Part shown: one piece after another, positions 8,164 to 16,871 of the stretch
How the letters are laid out: each line of letters begins with the position of its first letter
How positions within the stretch are numbered: the stretch's first letter is position 1
NCBI RefSeq assembly: GCF_000058485.1
Contig: NC_008278.1
Coordinates: 4,272,962 to 4,336,961, forward strand
Reading direction: 5' to 3'
Source: Frankia alni ACN14a
Lineage (GTDB): Bacteria; Actinomycetota; Actinomycetes; Frankiales; Frankiaceae
Length of the DNA: 64,000 nucleotides
Translations under genes and position numbers: made by a program
Notes under the pieces: model-generated
The model's input: only the letters and a program-made list of their open reading frames with translations
Told to the model about the DNA's origin: nothing
Databases searched by the model: none

Positions 8164-9408
8164 ATGGCGGGTCGTCGGCAGCACGTCGCATTCCTGGCAG
8201 GACGGGGGGCCCGGATCGGGCTCGGTGTGCTCGGCGCCTTCGTCGCCGTGGCCATCGTGGTCGGGATCTTCGGCGGCTCGTCGTCGAAGCCCCGAAACCT
8301 GGTCGACGCCTCCACCCGAGCCGCGGACTCGGCGGCGACGCCCACAGCGGCGGCGACGCCCGGGTTCACCCCGTCACCGTCGGGGGCGCGGTCGGACGCG
8401 GGGTCGCCGTCCGGGACGACCTCGGGTACCCCGTCGTCCGACGACGGATGGCCCGGGCTGCCGTACTCGGCCGCCCCGGCACCGTCGCCCGGCACCGGCA
8501 CCGGCACCGCGGACGGCAGAACGACAGGCAGCGGTACCGCGGCTGGGACCACGGCCAGCACAATCTCGACCAGCACAATCGCGGCTACCAGCGCCACGGC
8601 TACCGGAACCACAGTCACGGGCTCCGGGGATACCGATCCGGCAGGCGGCGGCCCGGCAGGCAGCGAGACCACAGGCGCCGGGCCCACAGGCGCCGGGACT
8701 TCGCGCGGGAACGCGCTGGCTCCCGCGGCGGCGGGCGGCCCGACACAGGCGTCCGGGTCGACCTACTACGCGAACTGCACGGCGGCGCGCGCCGCCGGCA
8801 TCGCCCCCCTGTACCGCGGCGACCCCGGCTACCGCGCCGGACTCGACGCGGACGACGACGGCATCGCCTGCGAGACCACGTCCTCGACCACATCGTCGAC
8901 CACATCGGGACCCGCCGCCGGGTCGGGAGCGACGTACTACGCGAACTGCACCGCGGCCCGCGACGCGGGTGTCGCCCCCCTGTACCGCGGCGATCCGGGT
9001 TACCGCTCCGGCCTGGACGCGGACGACGACGGCATCGCCTGCGAGACCACGTCCTCGACGTCGACGGCGCAGCGGCTGCCTGCGACGACCCCCGCGGCCC
9101 AGGCCGCCGCACCCGCCGCCGCCCAGTCCGCGGCGCCCAGCACAACTCAGAACGCCACCCCTCCCGCGACCCGGCCCGTCCCGGCCACCGAGTCCACCTC
9201 GCCGCCGCCACCCGCACCCACCTCCGCGGCACCCGCTCCCACGACCGCGCCCGTCCACACGACCGTGCCAGTGCCGACTGGCGGCCAGCCGGTCGGCTAT
9301 GCCAACTGCGCGGCCGCCCGCGCCGCCGGTGTCACTCCCTTGCACAGCGGCGACGCCGGGTACAGCTCCGATCTCGACCGGGACGGCGACGGCATCGCCT
9401 GCGAGTAA
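8164..9408 (+). CDS. Secreted or membrane-anchored protein with three Excalibur calcium-binding domains
   Basis: This 414-residue protein has an N-terminal hydrophobic anchor (residues 14-36, IGLGVLGAFVAVAIVVGIFGG) and then a long Ser/Thr/Gly/Pro spacer. Three Excalibur domains follow at about 201-237, 258-294 and 378-414. Each shows the signature YANCTAAR...GD.GY...LD.D.DGIACE, with two Cys and an EF-hand-like DxDxDG loop that binds calcium. The domains act extracellularly, often in surface or nuclease proteins, but no catalytic domain is present here. The first two copies are nearly identical, indicating recent duplication; the third ends the protein. GGGGGGAG precedes the ATG at 8164. Confidence 0.85.
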   Translation: MAGRRQHVAFLAGRGARIGLGVLGAFVAVAIVVGIFGGSSSKPRNLVDASTRAADSAATPTAAATPGFTPSPSGARSDAGSPSGTTSGTPSSDDGWPGLPYSAAPAPSPGTGTGTADGRTTGSGTAAGTTASTISTSTIAATSATATGTTVTGSGDTDPAGGGPAGSETTGAGPTGAGTSRGNALAPAAAGGPTQASGSTYYANCTAARAAGIAPLYRGDPGYRAGLDADDDGIACETTSSTTSSTTSGPAAGSGATYYANCTAARDAGVAPLYRGDPGYRSGLDADDDGIACETTSSTSTAQRLPATTPAAQAAAPAAAQSAAPSTTQNATPPATRPVPATESTSPPPPAPTSAAPAPTTAPVHTTVPVPTGGQPVGYANCAAARAAGVTPLHSGDAGYSSDLDRDGDGIACE

Positions 9409-9569
9409 CGCCCGGCCGCGCCCGAGTGCCCACGCCTGCGGGACACATCCGTCGACGAGCGACCGACGGTGTGCGCCAACCGAGTAGCGCGGCACCATGA
9501 CGACTCGTGCACTGCACCTTCGAAGATCGGGATTCCCGTTCGACAGGAAGCCCAGCACAGTCGGGAACG

Positions 9570-9873
9570 GTGGTGATCGTGGTCCATGAGCTGATCGCCC
9601 GGTTGGCGTCACCCAGTCCGGGATCAGTTGTCGTCGATGCCGGCGCCGGGTCGGGCCGGACGCTTGCGGCGATCGGCAGACGCGCTCCGGAGGCGAAGCT
9701 GATCGCGGTCGATCTCGACACGGACAAGCTGGCCTCGGCGATGTCCACCGTTCGGCGACGTCACACCTGCCGAGGTCGACCGCTGGTGGAACGAGCTGCA
9801 GGCGGCCGACGCCGCCGACGAGTTCCTCTTCAGCGAGACGGCATACATCGTCACGGCATACCGCACCCACTAG
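9570..9873 (+). pseudogene. Decayed SAM-dependent methyltransferase, internally deleted
   Basis: The first part reads VVVDAGAGSGRTLAAIGRR and continues to LIAVDLD, which is motif I plus the acidic residue of a class I methyltransferase. About 60 codons in, the frame changes near 9755, and the plus-one frame reads DVTPAEVDRWWNELQAAD then EFLFSETAYIVTAYRTH, ending at 9873. This is the normal C-terminus of the family (EADARGEFFFSxTxxxxTAxRP type). The middle, about 100 or more residues, is missing. The fragments are therefore a deletion remnant rather than a working enzyme. No clear start codon or ribosome site remains. Confidence 0.7.
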
Positions 9874-9932
9874 GATTCCGGCGGTCAGCAGGCGAGCATC
9901 TTCAAAACCGCCTACCGAACGTCTGCTGGTGC

Positions 9933-10478
9933 CTATCGGTCACCGGGGGTCTCGGCGGTTCCGGTGAGGGTGGCTCGCGCGAGGATGTGCGAGGCCATGG
10001 TGAAGCCGAGGGATGCCGGCGTGCTGTCCGCGGGAACGCCGATGTCGTCGACGTCGAGCGCGTGGACGGTGATGAGGTAGCGGTGCGGGCCGTGCCCGGC
10101 CGGCGGGGCGCCGCCGATGAACCGGGCGGCGCGGGCGTCGTTGGGAAGCTGCACGGCCGGATCGGGTAGTCCCGAGCCGGTGTCGTCGCCGGCTCCTTCC
10201 GGCAGCGAGGTCACGGTTGCGGGGATGTTGGCGACGGCCCAGTGCCAGAAGCCGGACATGGTCGGGGCGTCGGGGTCATACACGGTGACGGCGTAGCTCC
10301 TGGTGTGTTCCGGGGCGCCGGACCACGAGAGCTGCGGGCTTGCGTCTCGGCCTCCGGGGACGCCGAACAGGCCCGAAAGCTGCGCGGGCCGTAGCGCCTG
10401 CCCGTCCCGCACGCTTGCGCTGGTGACGGTGAAGCTCGGCACCTCGGGCAGGCGCGCGAACGGATCGTTGCTCGTCAT
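9933..10478 (-). CDS. YbhB/YbcL-family phosphatidylethanolamine-binding (Raf kinase inhibitor-like) protein
   Basis: The 181-residue product has the bacterial PEBP signatures: SPQLSW near residue 48, [23 protein letters not shown] at about 65-87, and [21 protein letters not shown] near 120-140, the last containing the ligand-site GxxPPxGxxHRY motif. PEBPs bind small anionic or phospholipid head-group ligands; the bacterial role is unclear. The protein is cytoplasmic with no signal peptide. It is divergent from a GntR gene, and the 97-base gap holds two ATCGATTA copies that probably serve both. Confidence 0.9.
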   Translation of the reverse strand: MTSNDPFARLPEVPSFTVTSASVRDGQALRPAQLSGLFGVPGGRDASPQLSWSGAPEHTRSYAVTVYDPDAPTMSGFWHWAVANIPATVTSLPEGAGDDTGSGLPDPAVQLPNDARAARFIGGAPPAGHGPHRYLITVHALDVDDIGVPADSTPASLGFTMASHILARATLTGTAETPGDR

Positions 10479-10528
10479 CGGATGTCTCCTGTTCGTCAGG
10501 TGCAGGCGCCACCCACGCCCGCCCAGTC

Positions 10529-10555
10529 ATCGATTAACCTAACATGAATCGATTA
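10529..10555. promoter_or_regulatory. Candidate operator: two ATCGATTA repeats in the PEBP/GntR divergent promoter
   Basis: ATCGATTA occurs at 10529-10536 and again at 10548-10555, 19 bases apart, in a strikingly AT-rich patch directly upstream of the GntR start. The core ATCGAT is itself palindromic. Autoregulation by the adjacent GntR protein is the natural guess. Confidence 0.5.
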
Positions 10556-10575
10556 TTTGAGCTAGAGTCGAGTGC

Positions 10576-11340
10576 ATGGCAGAGCGCGATGACGGGGTGG
10601 CGCCGTCGGTGCGGGCGTACGAGTCGCTGCGAGCGGCGGTCATGCACGGCCAGTTCCGGCCGGGCCAGGCGTTGCGGCCGCAGGAGCTGGCCGTCGAGCG
10701 GGGGGTGAGCCTCGCGGTGGTGCGGGAGTGCCTGCTGCGGCTCGTCGGGGAGGGGTTGGCCGAGCGGCTGCCGAACCGCGGGTTCGTGGTTCCCGAGGCG
10801 GGTGACGTGCGATGGCAGGTGATCGCCGAGGCGCGGGCGGCGGTCGAGCCGACGATGCTGCGCATGTCGATCAGTCGCGGCGACCTGGAGTGGGAGACGC
10901 GGGTGCGCGCCGCCCACCACCGGCTCGCCGGCACGCCGCCGTTCGAGCACGACGGCGACGCCCATTTCTCGGATGCGTGGGCCGCTGCGCATCACGGGTT
11001 CCATCGCGCGCTGCTCGACGCGTGCGGCAACGACGTCCTGCTGGACACGTTCGAGCGGCTGTGGACCGCCAGCGAGCTGTCGCGCCGCTGGTCTGCGGCC
11101 GGCAACCCGGCTCGCAACTACCTGGCCGAGCACCGCCGGCTCGAACGGCTGGCGCTGAGCCGGCAGAGTGAGGCGGCCGCCGACGCGCTGGTCACCCATA
11201 TCGCCGGCACCGCCGCCGCGCTCACCGAGGCGACGACGTCCACCGAAACGACCACGACCACCGACACGACCACCGACAGGGCCACGACCACGACCACCGA
11301 CACGGCCACGCCCGCCGAACACACGCGGAAGGACGGCTGA
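10576..11340 (+). CDS. GntR family transcriptional regulator (FCD type)
   Basis: Residues 10-75 form a winged helix-turn-helix with the GntR pattern (AYESLRAAVMHGQFRPGQ, then LAVERGVSLAVVRECLLRLVGEGL). Residues 80-215 form the all-helical FCD effector domain with the AHHRLAG, FHRALLDACGN and EHRRLERLALS blocks. The C-terminal 40 residues are an odd Thr-rich tail (TTTTTDTTTDRATTTTTDTAT) encoded by ACC/ACG repeats. It ends four bases before the next gene, so the two are probably cotranscribed, and it is divergent from the PEBP gene. Confidence 0.88.
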   Translation: MAERDDGVAPSVRAYESLRAAVMHGQFRPGQALRPQELAVERGVSLAVVRECLLRLVGEGLAERLPNRGFVVPEAGDVRWQVIAEARAAVEPTMLRMSISRGDLEWETRVRAAHHRLAGTPPFEHDGDAHFSDAWAAAHHGFHRALLDACGNDVLLDTFERLWTASELSRRWSAAGNPARNYLAEHRRLERLALSRQSEAAADALVTHIAGTAAALTEATTSTETTTTTDTTTDRATTTTTDTATPAEHTRKDG

Positions 11341-11343
11341 CCT

Positions 11344-12183
11344 GTGGACATGAATGCCGTCCGCGAGGTCAGCCTCGCCGTCAATGCGACCCATCGGTTC
11401 ATCTACCTGGTCCCTGAGGCCGCGCAGGAGGCCGCCACCCTCGGCGTGACCGACCACGGACCGGCGGGGCCGGCGTACTTCGCGTTCCGCTCGGCCGCGA
11501 TGGGTGCAGTCCCATGGCAGGTCACGCTCGCGGCCTTCTACAACTGGAGCCCGCGGTCGGTGCGGGCAATGACGGGCGTGTGGGACGCCGCGTCGCCCGA
11601 GCGGTGGCAGGCCGCCCGCTTCACGGCCGTTGAGCGTGCGTTGCACCGCGTCGGCGTGCGTCTCACGGCCGAGCAGATCGCGCAGGCACGGTCGTTGATC
11701 GACCCGGTCGTCGCCGGTGCCGACTATGCCGGCAGGACGCTGGCCGCCGCGAACGCGTCGGTCGCGCTCCCGTCCGATCCGCTCGTCGCGTTGTGGCAGC
11801 AGATCACGGTGCTGCGCGAGTGGCGCGGCGACGCCCATCTCGTCGTGCTCGCCGCCAACCGCCTCGGGCCGTGCGACTGCAATGTCATCCAGACCGCGAC
11901 GGGTCGCTTCCCGACGGTCCTCGCGCGGGCGACCCGCCGGTGGAACGACGAGGAGTGGGCCGCGGCGACAGCCCGTCTCGTCGCGCGCGGCTGGTTCGAC
12001 GCGGACGGCACCGTGACCGATGCCGGCACCGAGGCGCGCGAGCAGATCGAGATCGAGACCGACGAGCACTGCGCCGCGCTGTGGGCGCCGATCGGCGAGG
12101 CGGGCGCCCGTCGCCTCGCCTCGCTCATCACGCCGATCGACGACGCGTTCACCGCGGCCGGGACCTATGGGCGACTGCGCTGA
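11344..12183 (+). CDS. SCO6745 family protein
   Basis: The 279-residue protein matches the actinobacterial family named after SCO6745 of Streptomyces: an N-terminal VNATHRFIYLVPEA segment, then GPAGPAYFAFRSAAMGAVPWQVTLAAFYNWSP, and a central SDPLVALWQQITVLREWRGDAHLVVL block with a conserved RGDAH. A winged-helix-like C-terminal part contains WAAATARLVARGWFDADGTVT. Its biochemical role is not established. The GTG start at 11344 follows the regulator stop by three bases, with GGACGG as ribosome site; translational coupling with the GntR gene is likely. Confidence 0.85.
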   Translation: MDMNAVREVSLAVNATHRFIYLVPEAAQEAATLGVTDHGPAGPAYFAFRSAAMGAVPWQVTLAAFYNWSPRSVRAMTGVWDAASPERWQAARFTAVERALHRVGVRLTAEQIAQARSLIDPVVAGADYAGRTLAAANASVALPSDPLVALWQQITVLREWRGDAHLVVLAANRLGPCDCNVIQTATGRFPTVLARATRRWNDEEWAAATARLVARGWFDADGTVTDAGTEAREQIEIETDEHCAALWAPIGEAGARRLASLITPIDDAFTAAGTYGRLR

Positions 12184-12205
12184 TCGCACTGGCGGGGACG
12201 TCGGG

Positions 12206-12232
12206 TGTAAACCGGGTCGGCTGCGCTAATAT
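12206..12232 (+). promoter_or_regulatory. Candidate htpG promoter
   Basis: TAATAT at 12227-12232 is a good -10 in a GC-rich background, with TGTAAA at 12206-12211 as a weak -35. It lies 134 bases before the htpG start. A short hairpin (CCCCACGAATGGGG) follows at 12237-12250. I did not find a HAIR or CIRCE element. Confidence 0.35.
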
Positions 12233-12365
12233 CTGACCCCACGAATGGGGGGCGCCGGTAGCGCTGTGCCGCCTCCGGGTTGGCGCGCCGCAGGAGTGCC
12301 TCCCCGGCCGCGCGGGACCCCGCGTTGATCCTGCCCGAACTGCCCGTGTCCGCATGGAGGTCTGC

Positions 12366-14297
12366 GTGAGCACCCGGATCGAGACGCTTGAATTTCAGGC
12401 CGAGGCCCGTCAGCTTCTGCAGTTGATGGTCCATTCGATCTACTCGGACAAGGACATCTTCCTGCGTGAGCTGATCTCGAACGCCTCCGACGCGCTCGAC
12501 AAGCTCCGTCTCGCGTCACTGGTCGACAAGGACCTGCAGGTCGACACCTCCGACCTGCACATCGCCATCGAGGTCGACCGGGAAAAGCGCACTCTGACCG
12601 TGCGCGACAACGGCATCGGAATGTCCCGCGACGAGGTCGTCCAGCTCATCGGCACCATCGCGAAGTCGGGCACGGCCGAGGTACTCAGGAAGGCGAAGGA
12701 GTCGGCCGACGCCGCCGCGTCGCGGGAGCTCATCGGGCAGTTCGGTGTCGGCTTCTACTCCACGTTCATGGTGGCGGACACGGTCACGCTGCTGACCCGC
12801 CGGGCCGGTGCAAGCGGCGGCACCCGGTGGGAGTCCAGCGGCGAGGGCACCTACGTCATTGAGGACGTCGACGACGCGCCGCAGGGCACCGCGGTCACCC
12901 TGCAGCTCAAGCCGGAGGACGCCGAGGACCATCTGTTCGACTACACCGCCGAACGGAAGATCCGCGAGATCGTCAAGAAGTACTCCGATTTCATCGCGTG
13001 GCCCATCCGGATGGCCACCGAGAGCACGGACACCGGCGGCGCGGATACCGGCGACGAGGCCACGACCCAGATCGAGACGCTCAACTCGATGAAGGCGTTG
13101 TGGGCGCGCCCGCGTGACGAGGTCGACCAGGCCGAGTACCACGAGCTCTACCGCCACCTCAGCCACGACTGGACCGACCCGCTCGAGGTCGTCCACATGA
13201 AGGGCGAGGGCCTCTTCGAGTACGAGGCGCTGCTGTTCATCCCGGCCCACGCCCCGCTCGACCTGTTCGCGCAGGACGGCAGGCGCGGCGTTCAGCTTTA
13301 CGTCAAGCGCGTGTTCATCATGGACGACTGCCAGGCGCTGATGCCGAACTACCTGCGCTTCGTCAAGGGCGTCGTCGACGCGCACGACCTGTCGCTGAAC
13401 ATCTCGCGCGAGATCCTCCAGCAGGACCGTCAGATCCAGCTCGTCCGTCGCCGGCTGGTCAAGAAGGTCCTCTCGACCGTCCGGAGTCTGCAGACCGACG
13501 ACGCCGAGCGCTACCGGACCTTCTGGAAGGAGTTCGGGCCGGTCGTCAAGGAGGGGCTGCTCGACGACGGCGACAACCAGGAGGCGATCCTGGAGGTCGT
13601 CTCCGTCGCCTCGACGCGTGACCCGGAGCAGACGACCACGCTGCGGGAGTACGTCGAGCGGATGAAGGACGGCCAGGACGACATCTACTACATGACCGGC
13701 GAGTCGCGGTTGATGGTCGAGAAGTCGCCGCACATGGAGGCCTTCCAGGCCCGCGGCTACGAGGTCCTGATCCTGACGGACCCGGTCGACGAGGTGTGGG
13801 TCGAGCGGGTGGCGCAGTTCGACGGAAAGCCCTTGCGCTCGATTGCCAAGGGCCAGGTCGATCTCGACACGGCGGACGAGAAGGAGAGCGCCGAACCCGA
13901 GCGGGAACAGCAGAAGAAGGATTACGCCGAGCTGCTGTCCTGGCTGGCGCGGACGCTGCAGGACCAGGTGAAGGAGGTCCGCCTCTCCTCCCGTCTGACG
14001 ACGTCGCCGGCCTGCCTCGTGGGCGACACGTTCGACATCACCCCGACCCTGGAGAAGATGTACCGCGCCATGGGGCAGAACGTCCCGCATCCCAAGCGCA
14101 TCCTGGAGCTCAACCCCACCCACCCCCTGGTGTCCGGGTTGCGGAAGGCCCACGAGCAGCAGGACGCCGACGCCGACGTCCTCGGCGAGACCGCCGAGCT
14201 GCTCTACGGCATGGCCCTGCTCGCCGAGGGCGGCGAACTCCCCGACCCGTCCCGCTTCACCCGCATCCTCGCCGACCGCCTGGCAAACACCCTGTAG
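12366..14297 (+). CDS. htpG: Molecular chaperone HtpG (Hsp90)
   Basis: The 643-residue length and sequence are full length for bacterial Hsp90. The N-terminal ATPase domain shows ELISNASDALDKLR, the ATP-binding DNGIGM, and GQFGVGFYS lid motifs. The middle domain has LYVKRVFIMDDCQALMPNYLRFVKGVVDAHDLSLNISRE, including the catalytic Arg region. The C-terminal dimerisation domain is present, with no MEEVD tail as expected for bacteria. I chose the GTG at 12366 because GGAGG sits six bases before it; the ATG at 12354 overlaps that ribosome site. The protein refolds clients in the cytoplasm under stress. Confidence 0.97.
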   Translation: MSTRIETLEFQAEARQLLQLMVHSIYSDKDIFLRELISNASDALDKLRLASLVDKDLQVDTSDLHIAIEVDREKRTLTVRDNGIGMSRDEVVQLIGTIAKSGTAEVLRKAKESADAAASRELIGQFGVGFYSTFMVADTVTLLTRRAGASGGTRWESSGEGTYVIEDVDDAPQGTAVTLQLKPEDAEDHLFDYTAERKIREIVKKYSDFIAWPIRMATESTDTGGADTGDEATTQIETLNSMKALWARPRDEVDQAEYHELYRHLSHDWTDPLEVVHMKGEGLFEYEALLFIPAHAPLDLFAQDGRRGVQLYVKRVFIMDDCQALMPNYLRFVKGVVDAHDLSLNISREILQQDRQIQLVRRRLVKKVLSTVRSLQTDDAERYRTFWKEFGPVVKEGLLDDGDNQEAILEVVSVASTRDPEQTTTLREYVERMKDGQDDIYYMTGESRLMVEKSPHMEAFQARGYEVLILTDPVDEVWVERVAQFDGKPLRSIAKGQVDLDTADEKESAEPEREQQKKDYAELLSWLARTLQDQVKEVRLSSRLTTSPACLVGDTFDITPTLEKMYRAMGQNVPHPKRILELNPTHPLVSGLRKAHEQQDADADVLGETAELLYGMALLAEGGELPDPSRFTRILADRLANTL

Positions 14298-14361
14298 CGG
14301 ACACGAGACCGGGAAAACCCGGTAGGGCATCCTCCGCCGTGAGATTCTGTTGGTTGTGGGG

Positions 14362-16449
14362 ATGCGGGCGGACTCACCAGGCGCCGAAGGTACCCGCGAA
14401 GGTGGCACGGACTTCTTCGTGTCCTACACCCACGCGGATGCGAAGTGGGCGGAGTGGATCGCCTGGCAGCTCGAAGCCGCCGGCTACCGGGTGAAGATCC
14501 AGGCCTGGGACTTCGACCGCGGTTCACATTTCGTCCGGGAGATGCGCCAGGCCGCCGCCACGGCGGACCGCACGATCGCCGTGGTGTCGGCCGTCTACCT
14601 GAAGTCGGCCTATGGAGAGGCCGAGTGGCAGGCGGCCTGGGCCGCCGACCCGTCAGGTGCCGGCCGCAACCTGATTCCCATCCGGATTGAGGACTGTCCA
14701 CGACCCGGTTCACTGAGCCAGCTCGTCGGCGACGATCTCTTCGACCTGGACGCCGAGACGGCGACCGCCCGGCTGCTGGCCACAGCTCGGGGTGGGCGTG
14801 GAAAGCCGGCGACGGAACCGCTCTTCCCCGGCCACCGCGCGACGGTGGGAACCACGCCCGAGCCGACATTCCCCGGTCAGCTTCCACGAATGTGGAGGGC
14901 CCCTGGGAGAAACCGGAACTTCACCGGCCGCGAGCGCCTGTTGGCCGCGATCCACCTCAGCCTTCAGCAGGGACGGCCGGTGGCCGTGACCGCGCTGCAC
15001 GGACTGGCCGGGGTAGGCAAGACGCAGTTGGCCGCCGAGTATGCCCACCGGTATGCCGACGACTACTCGCTGATCTGGTGGATCGACGCCGAACAGATTC
15101 CGCTCATCGGCGAGAAGATCGCCGCACTGGCGGGCCCGCTTGGTCTGCCCGGTGACGGGCCGGCCTCGGTGATCGCGGCGACCGTCCTCGCGGCGCTGGC
15201 CCGCCGTACTGGCTGGTTGGTGGTGTTCGACAACGCGGAGGACCCCGTCGCCCTGCGGGACTGGCTGCCGGATGGGCCAGGTCATGTGCTGATCACTTCG
15301 AGGAACCCGGCCTGGGGGGCGCTCGCCGACCCCGTCGCCGTCGGAGTGTTCGAGCGGGCCGAGTCGAGTGCGCTGCTGAGCCGGCGCCTTCCCGGCCAGG
15401 ACCCGGCGGCGGTGGACGCCCTTGCCGGCGAGCTGGGCGACCTGCCGCTGGCACTGGCGCAGGCGGCGGACTACATCGCCGCCACGGGCACGGACGCGGC
15501 CGGCTATCTGGCCAAGTTCCGCGCCCGCAGGACAGTGCTGCTGGCGAAGGGCGACGACCCGCCTTACACCGGCACGGTCGCGACCGCCTGGTCGGTGGCC
15601 CTGGATCGGCTGCGGGCCGAGGCCCCGGCCACGGTGCAACTGCTGCAGCTGTGCGCACTGTTGGCCCCGGAGCCCATCCCGCTCACCCTGTTCAGCGACC
15701 ATCCCGAGCTGCTCGAGAGCCCGCTGGCGGACGCGTGCGCGGACGGCGCCGTCGACCTGGATCTGGACGACGTGATCGGCGCCGCGAGGAGGTACTCCTG
15801 GGTAGGGCGTACCGGGGACACTATTCAGCTGCATCGCCTGGTGCGGGACGTCATCGCCGACTCCGGGCGCCGGGCCCCCGACAGCGCCGCGACCTGCCGC
15901 ACCGCCGTCACGCTCCTGGGCAGCGTGGTCGACTCCCTGAACCCCGAACTCCCGACCGACTGGCCGCGGTACTGGCTGCTCACGCCGCACCTCGCTGCCC
16001 TGTGCCATCAGGCCGCCGTCCGCACCGTCGACTCTCGCCACGTCGACCGTCTCCTGTACTGCATCGCGGGGACGGTGTCGGCGCACGGCAGGGGCGGGAC
16101 GTTCGCCGCAGGCGAGGCGCTGGCCCGCGCCTGCCTGGACGTCCTCGCCGATCATGGCAGCGAACAGGCGCTGCTGCGGGTGCGCCACGAACTGGCCTGG
16201 CACGTGGCACAGCGACGCCCGGCCAGGGCAGAGCGGATACATCTCGACGTCCTGACGGCGCGACGGCGACTACTCGGCAACGATCATCTCGACACCCTGG
16301 CCTCCCGCCAGGAAGTCGCGTGGATAGCCGGCGTCCAGCGACGGTGGACCGCCGCCGAGAAGCAGTACCGCGACGTCTTCGGCGCCCGGCGCCGAGTTCT
16401 GGGTCTCGACGATTCCGAAACCCTCATCACCTGTCTCAGGCCATCCTGA
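14362..16449 (+). CDS. TIR–NB-ARC STAND protein with truncated TPR tail
   Basis: This 695-residue protein starts with a TIR domain (about 15-140): DFFVSYTHADAKWAEWI, then YGEAEW carrying the Glu expected to be catalytic in NAD-cleaving TIRs. Next is an NB-ARC STAND ATPase with Walker A GLAGVGKTQ at 214-222, Walker B WLVVFDNAED near 290 and ITSRNPAWG near 312. Only one or two TPR-like repeats follow (RRLLGNDHLDTLASRQEVAW, then RRRVLGLDDSETL) before the frame stops, whereas relatives usually carry many more. Such proteins occur in Frankia, Streptomyces and relatives; some TIR-STANDs are anti-phage sensors. Whether this one is functional is uncertain. The ATG at 14362 was chosen; an in-frame GTG lies two codons upstream. 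Confidence 0.85.
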   Translation: MRADSPGAEGTREGGTDFFVSYTHADAKWAEWIAWQLEAAGYRVKIQAWDFDRGSHFVREMRQAAATADRTIAVVSAVYLKSAYGEAEWQAAWAADPSGAGRNLIPIRIEDCPRPGSLSQLVGDDLFDLDAETATARLLATARGGRGKPATEPLFPGHRATVGTTPEPTFPGQLPRMWRAPGRNRNFTGRERLLAAIHLSLQQGRPVAVTALHGLAGVGKTQLAAEYAHRYADDYSLIWWIDAEQIPLIGEKIAALAGPLGLPGDGPASVIAATVLAALARRTGWLVVFDNAEDPVALRDWLPDGPGHVLITSRNPAWGALADPVAVGVFERAESSALLSRRLPGQDPAAVDALAGELGDLPLALAQAADYIAATGTDAAGYLAKFRARRTVLLAKGDDPPYTGTVATAWSVALDRLRAEAPATVQLLQLCALLAPEPIPLTLFSDHPELLESPLADACADGAVDLDLDDVIGAARRYSWVGRTGDTIQLHRLVRDVIADSGRRAPDSAATCRTAVTLLGSVVDSLNPELPTDWPRYWLLTPHLAALCHQAAVRTVDSRHVDRLLYCIAGTVSAHGRGGTFAAGEALARACLDVLADHGSEQALLRVRHELAWHVAQRRPARAERIHLDVLTARRRLLGNDHLDTLASRQEVAWIAGVQRRWTAAEKQYRDVFGARRRVLGLDDSETLITCLRPS

Positions 16450-16871
16450 CAGGTAGGAGCCTGACCGCAGCAGCGCCGTGCACTAGCGGACTCTTGTGCC
16501 TCGCCGAGGGAAGCCAAGTACACCGTGACGCCCGTCAATCCCTGGGACAAGCCCTCACGTCCGCCGGCCGGGTGCACTTGTCGGCTCTCGTGCCTCGTCG
16601 CCCGAGCCGGCGGACATGCCCCGATTGGCCGTGTCGGCGAATACCGGACCTGCCGGCGATCACATGGCCCGAATGACGGCGGGCCGCTCCTGGCCGCGTC
16701 CCACCTTCGCCCGTGTGCTTGTAGGCATCGGGTGCTTGTCTGCCGGAGCGGCGCCGCCCGTCTCGGAGGGATGAACGGGCGGCGCCGCAACATTTCGAGC
16801 GCTAGCGGCGGTGAGACGAGCGGCTTATCTCACCATCGCCGTGTCGTGGCCGGCAGGTTCCCGGGACGGGG
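16450..16871. other. Intergenic region after the truncated TIR gene
   Basis: I see no continuation of the TPR repeats in another frame. A 29-base segment at 16478-16506 recurs at 16572-16600 with 23 of 29 bases identical. A terminator-like hairpin lies at 16748-16788. Confidence 0.4.
16748..16788. terminator. Perfect 14-bp hairpin, probable bidirectional terminator
   Basis: GCGGCGCCGCCCGT (16748-16761) pairs exactly with 16775-16788 around a 13-base loop. It lies 84 bases beyond the stop of the Vps62-like gene on the minus strand and downstream of the TIR gene on the plus strand. Confidence 0.65.

Noticed and set aside
9507..10169. Possible 220-residue gene
   Set aside because: Only the first 80 codons resemble a methyltransferase; the rest runs antisense through the PEBP gene. 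It is treated as a pseudogene ending at 9873.
14298..16871. FxSxx-type ribosomal peptide precursor near the TIR–TPR gene
   Set aside because: Some related TPR proteins accompany such peptides, but no short frame ending in an FxSxx motif was seen nearby.
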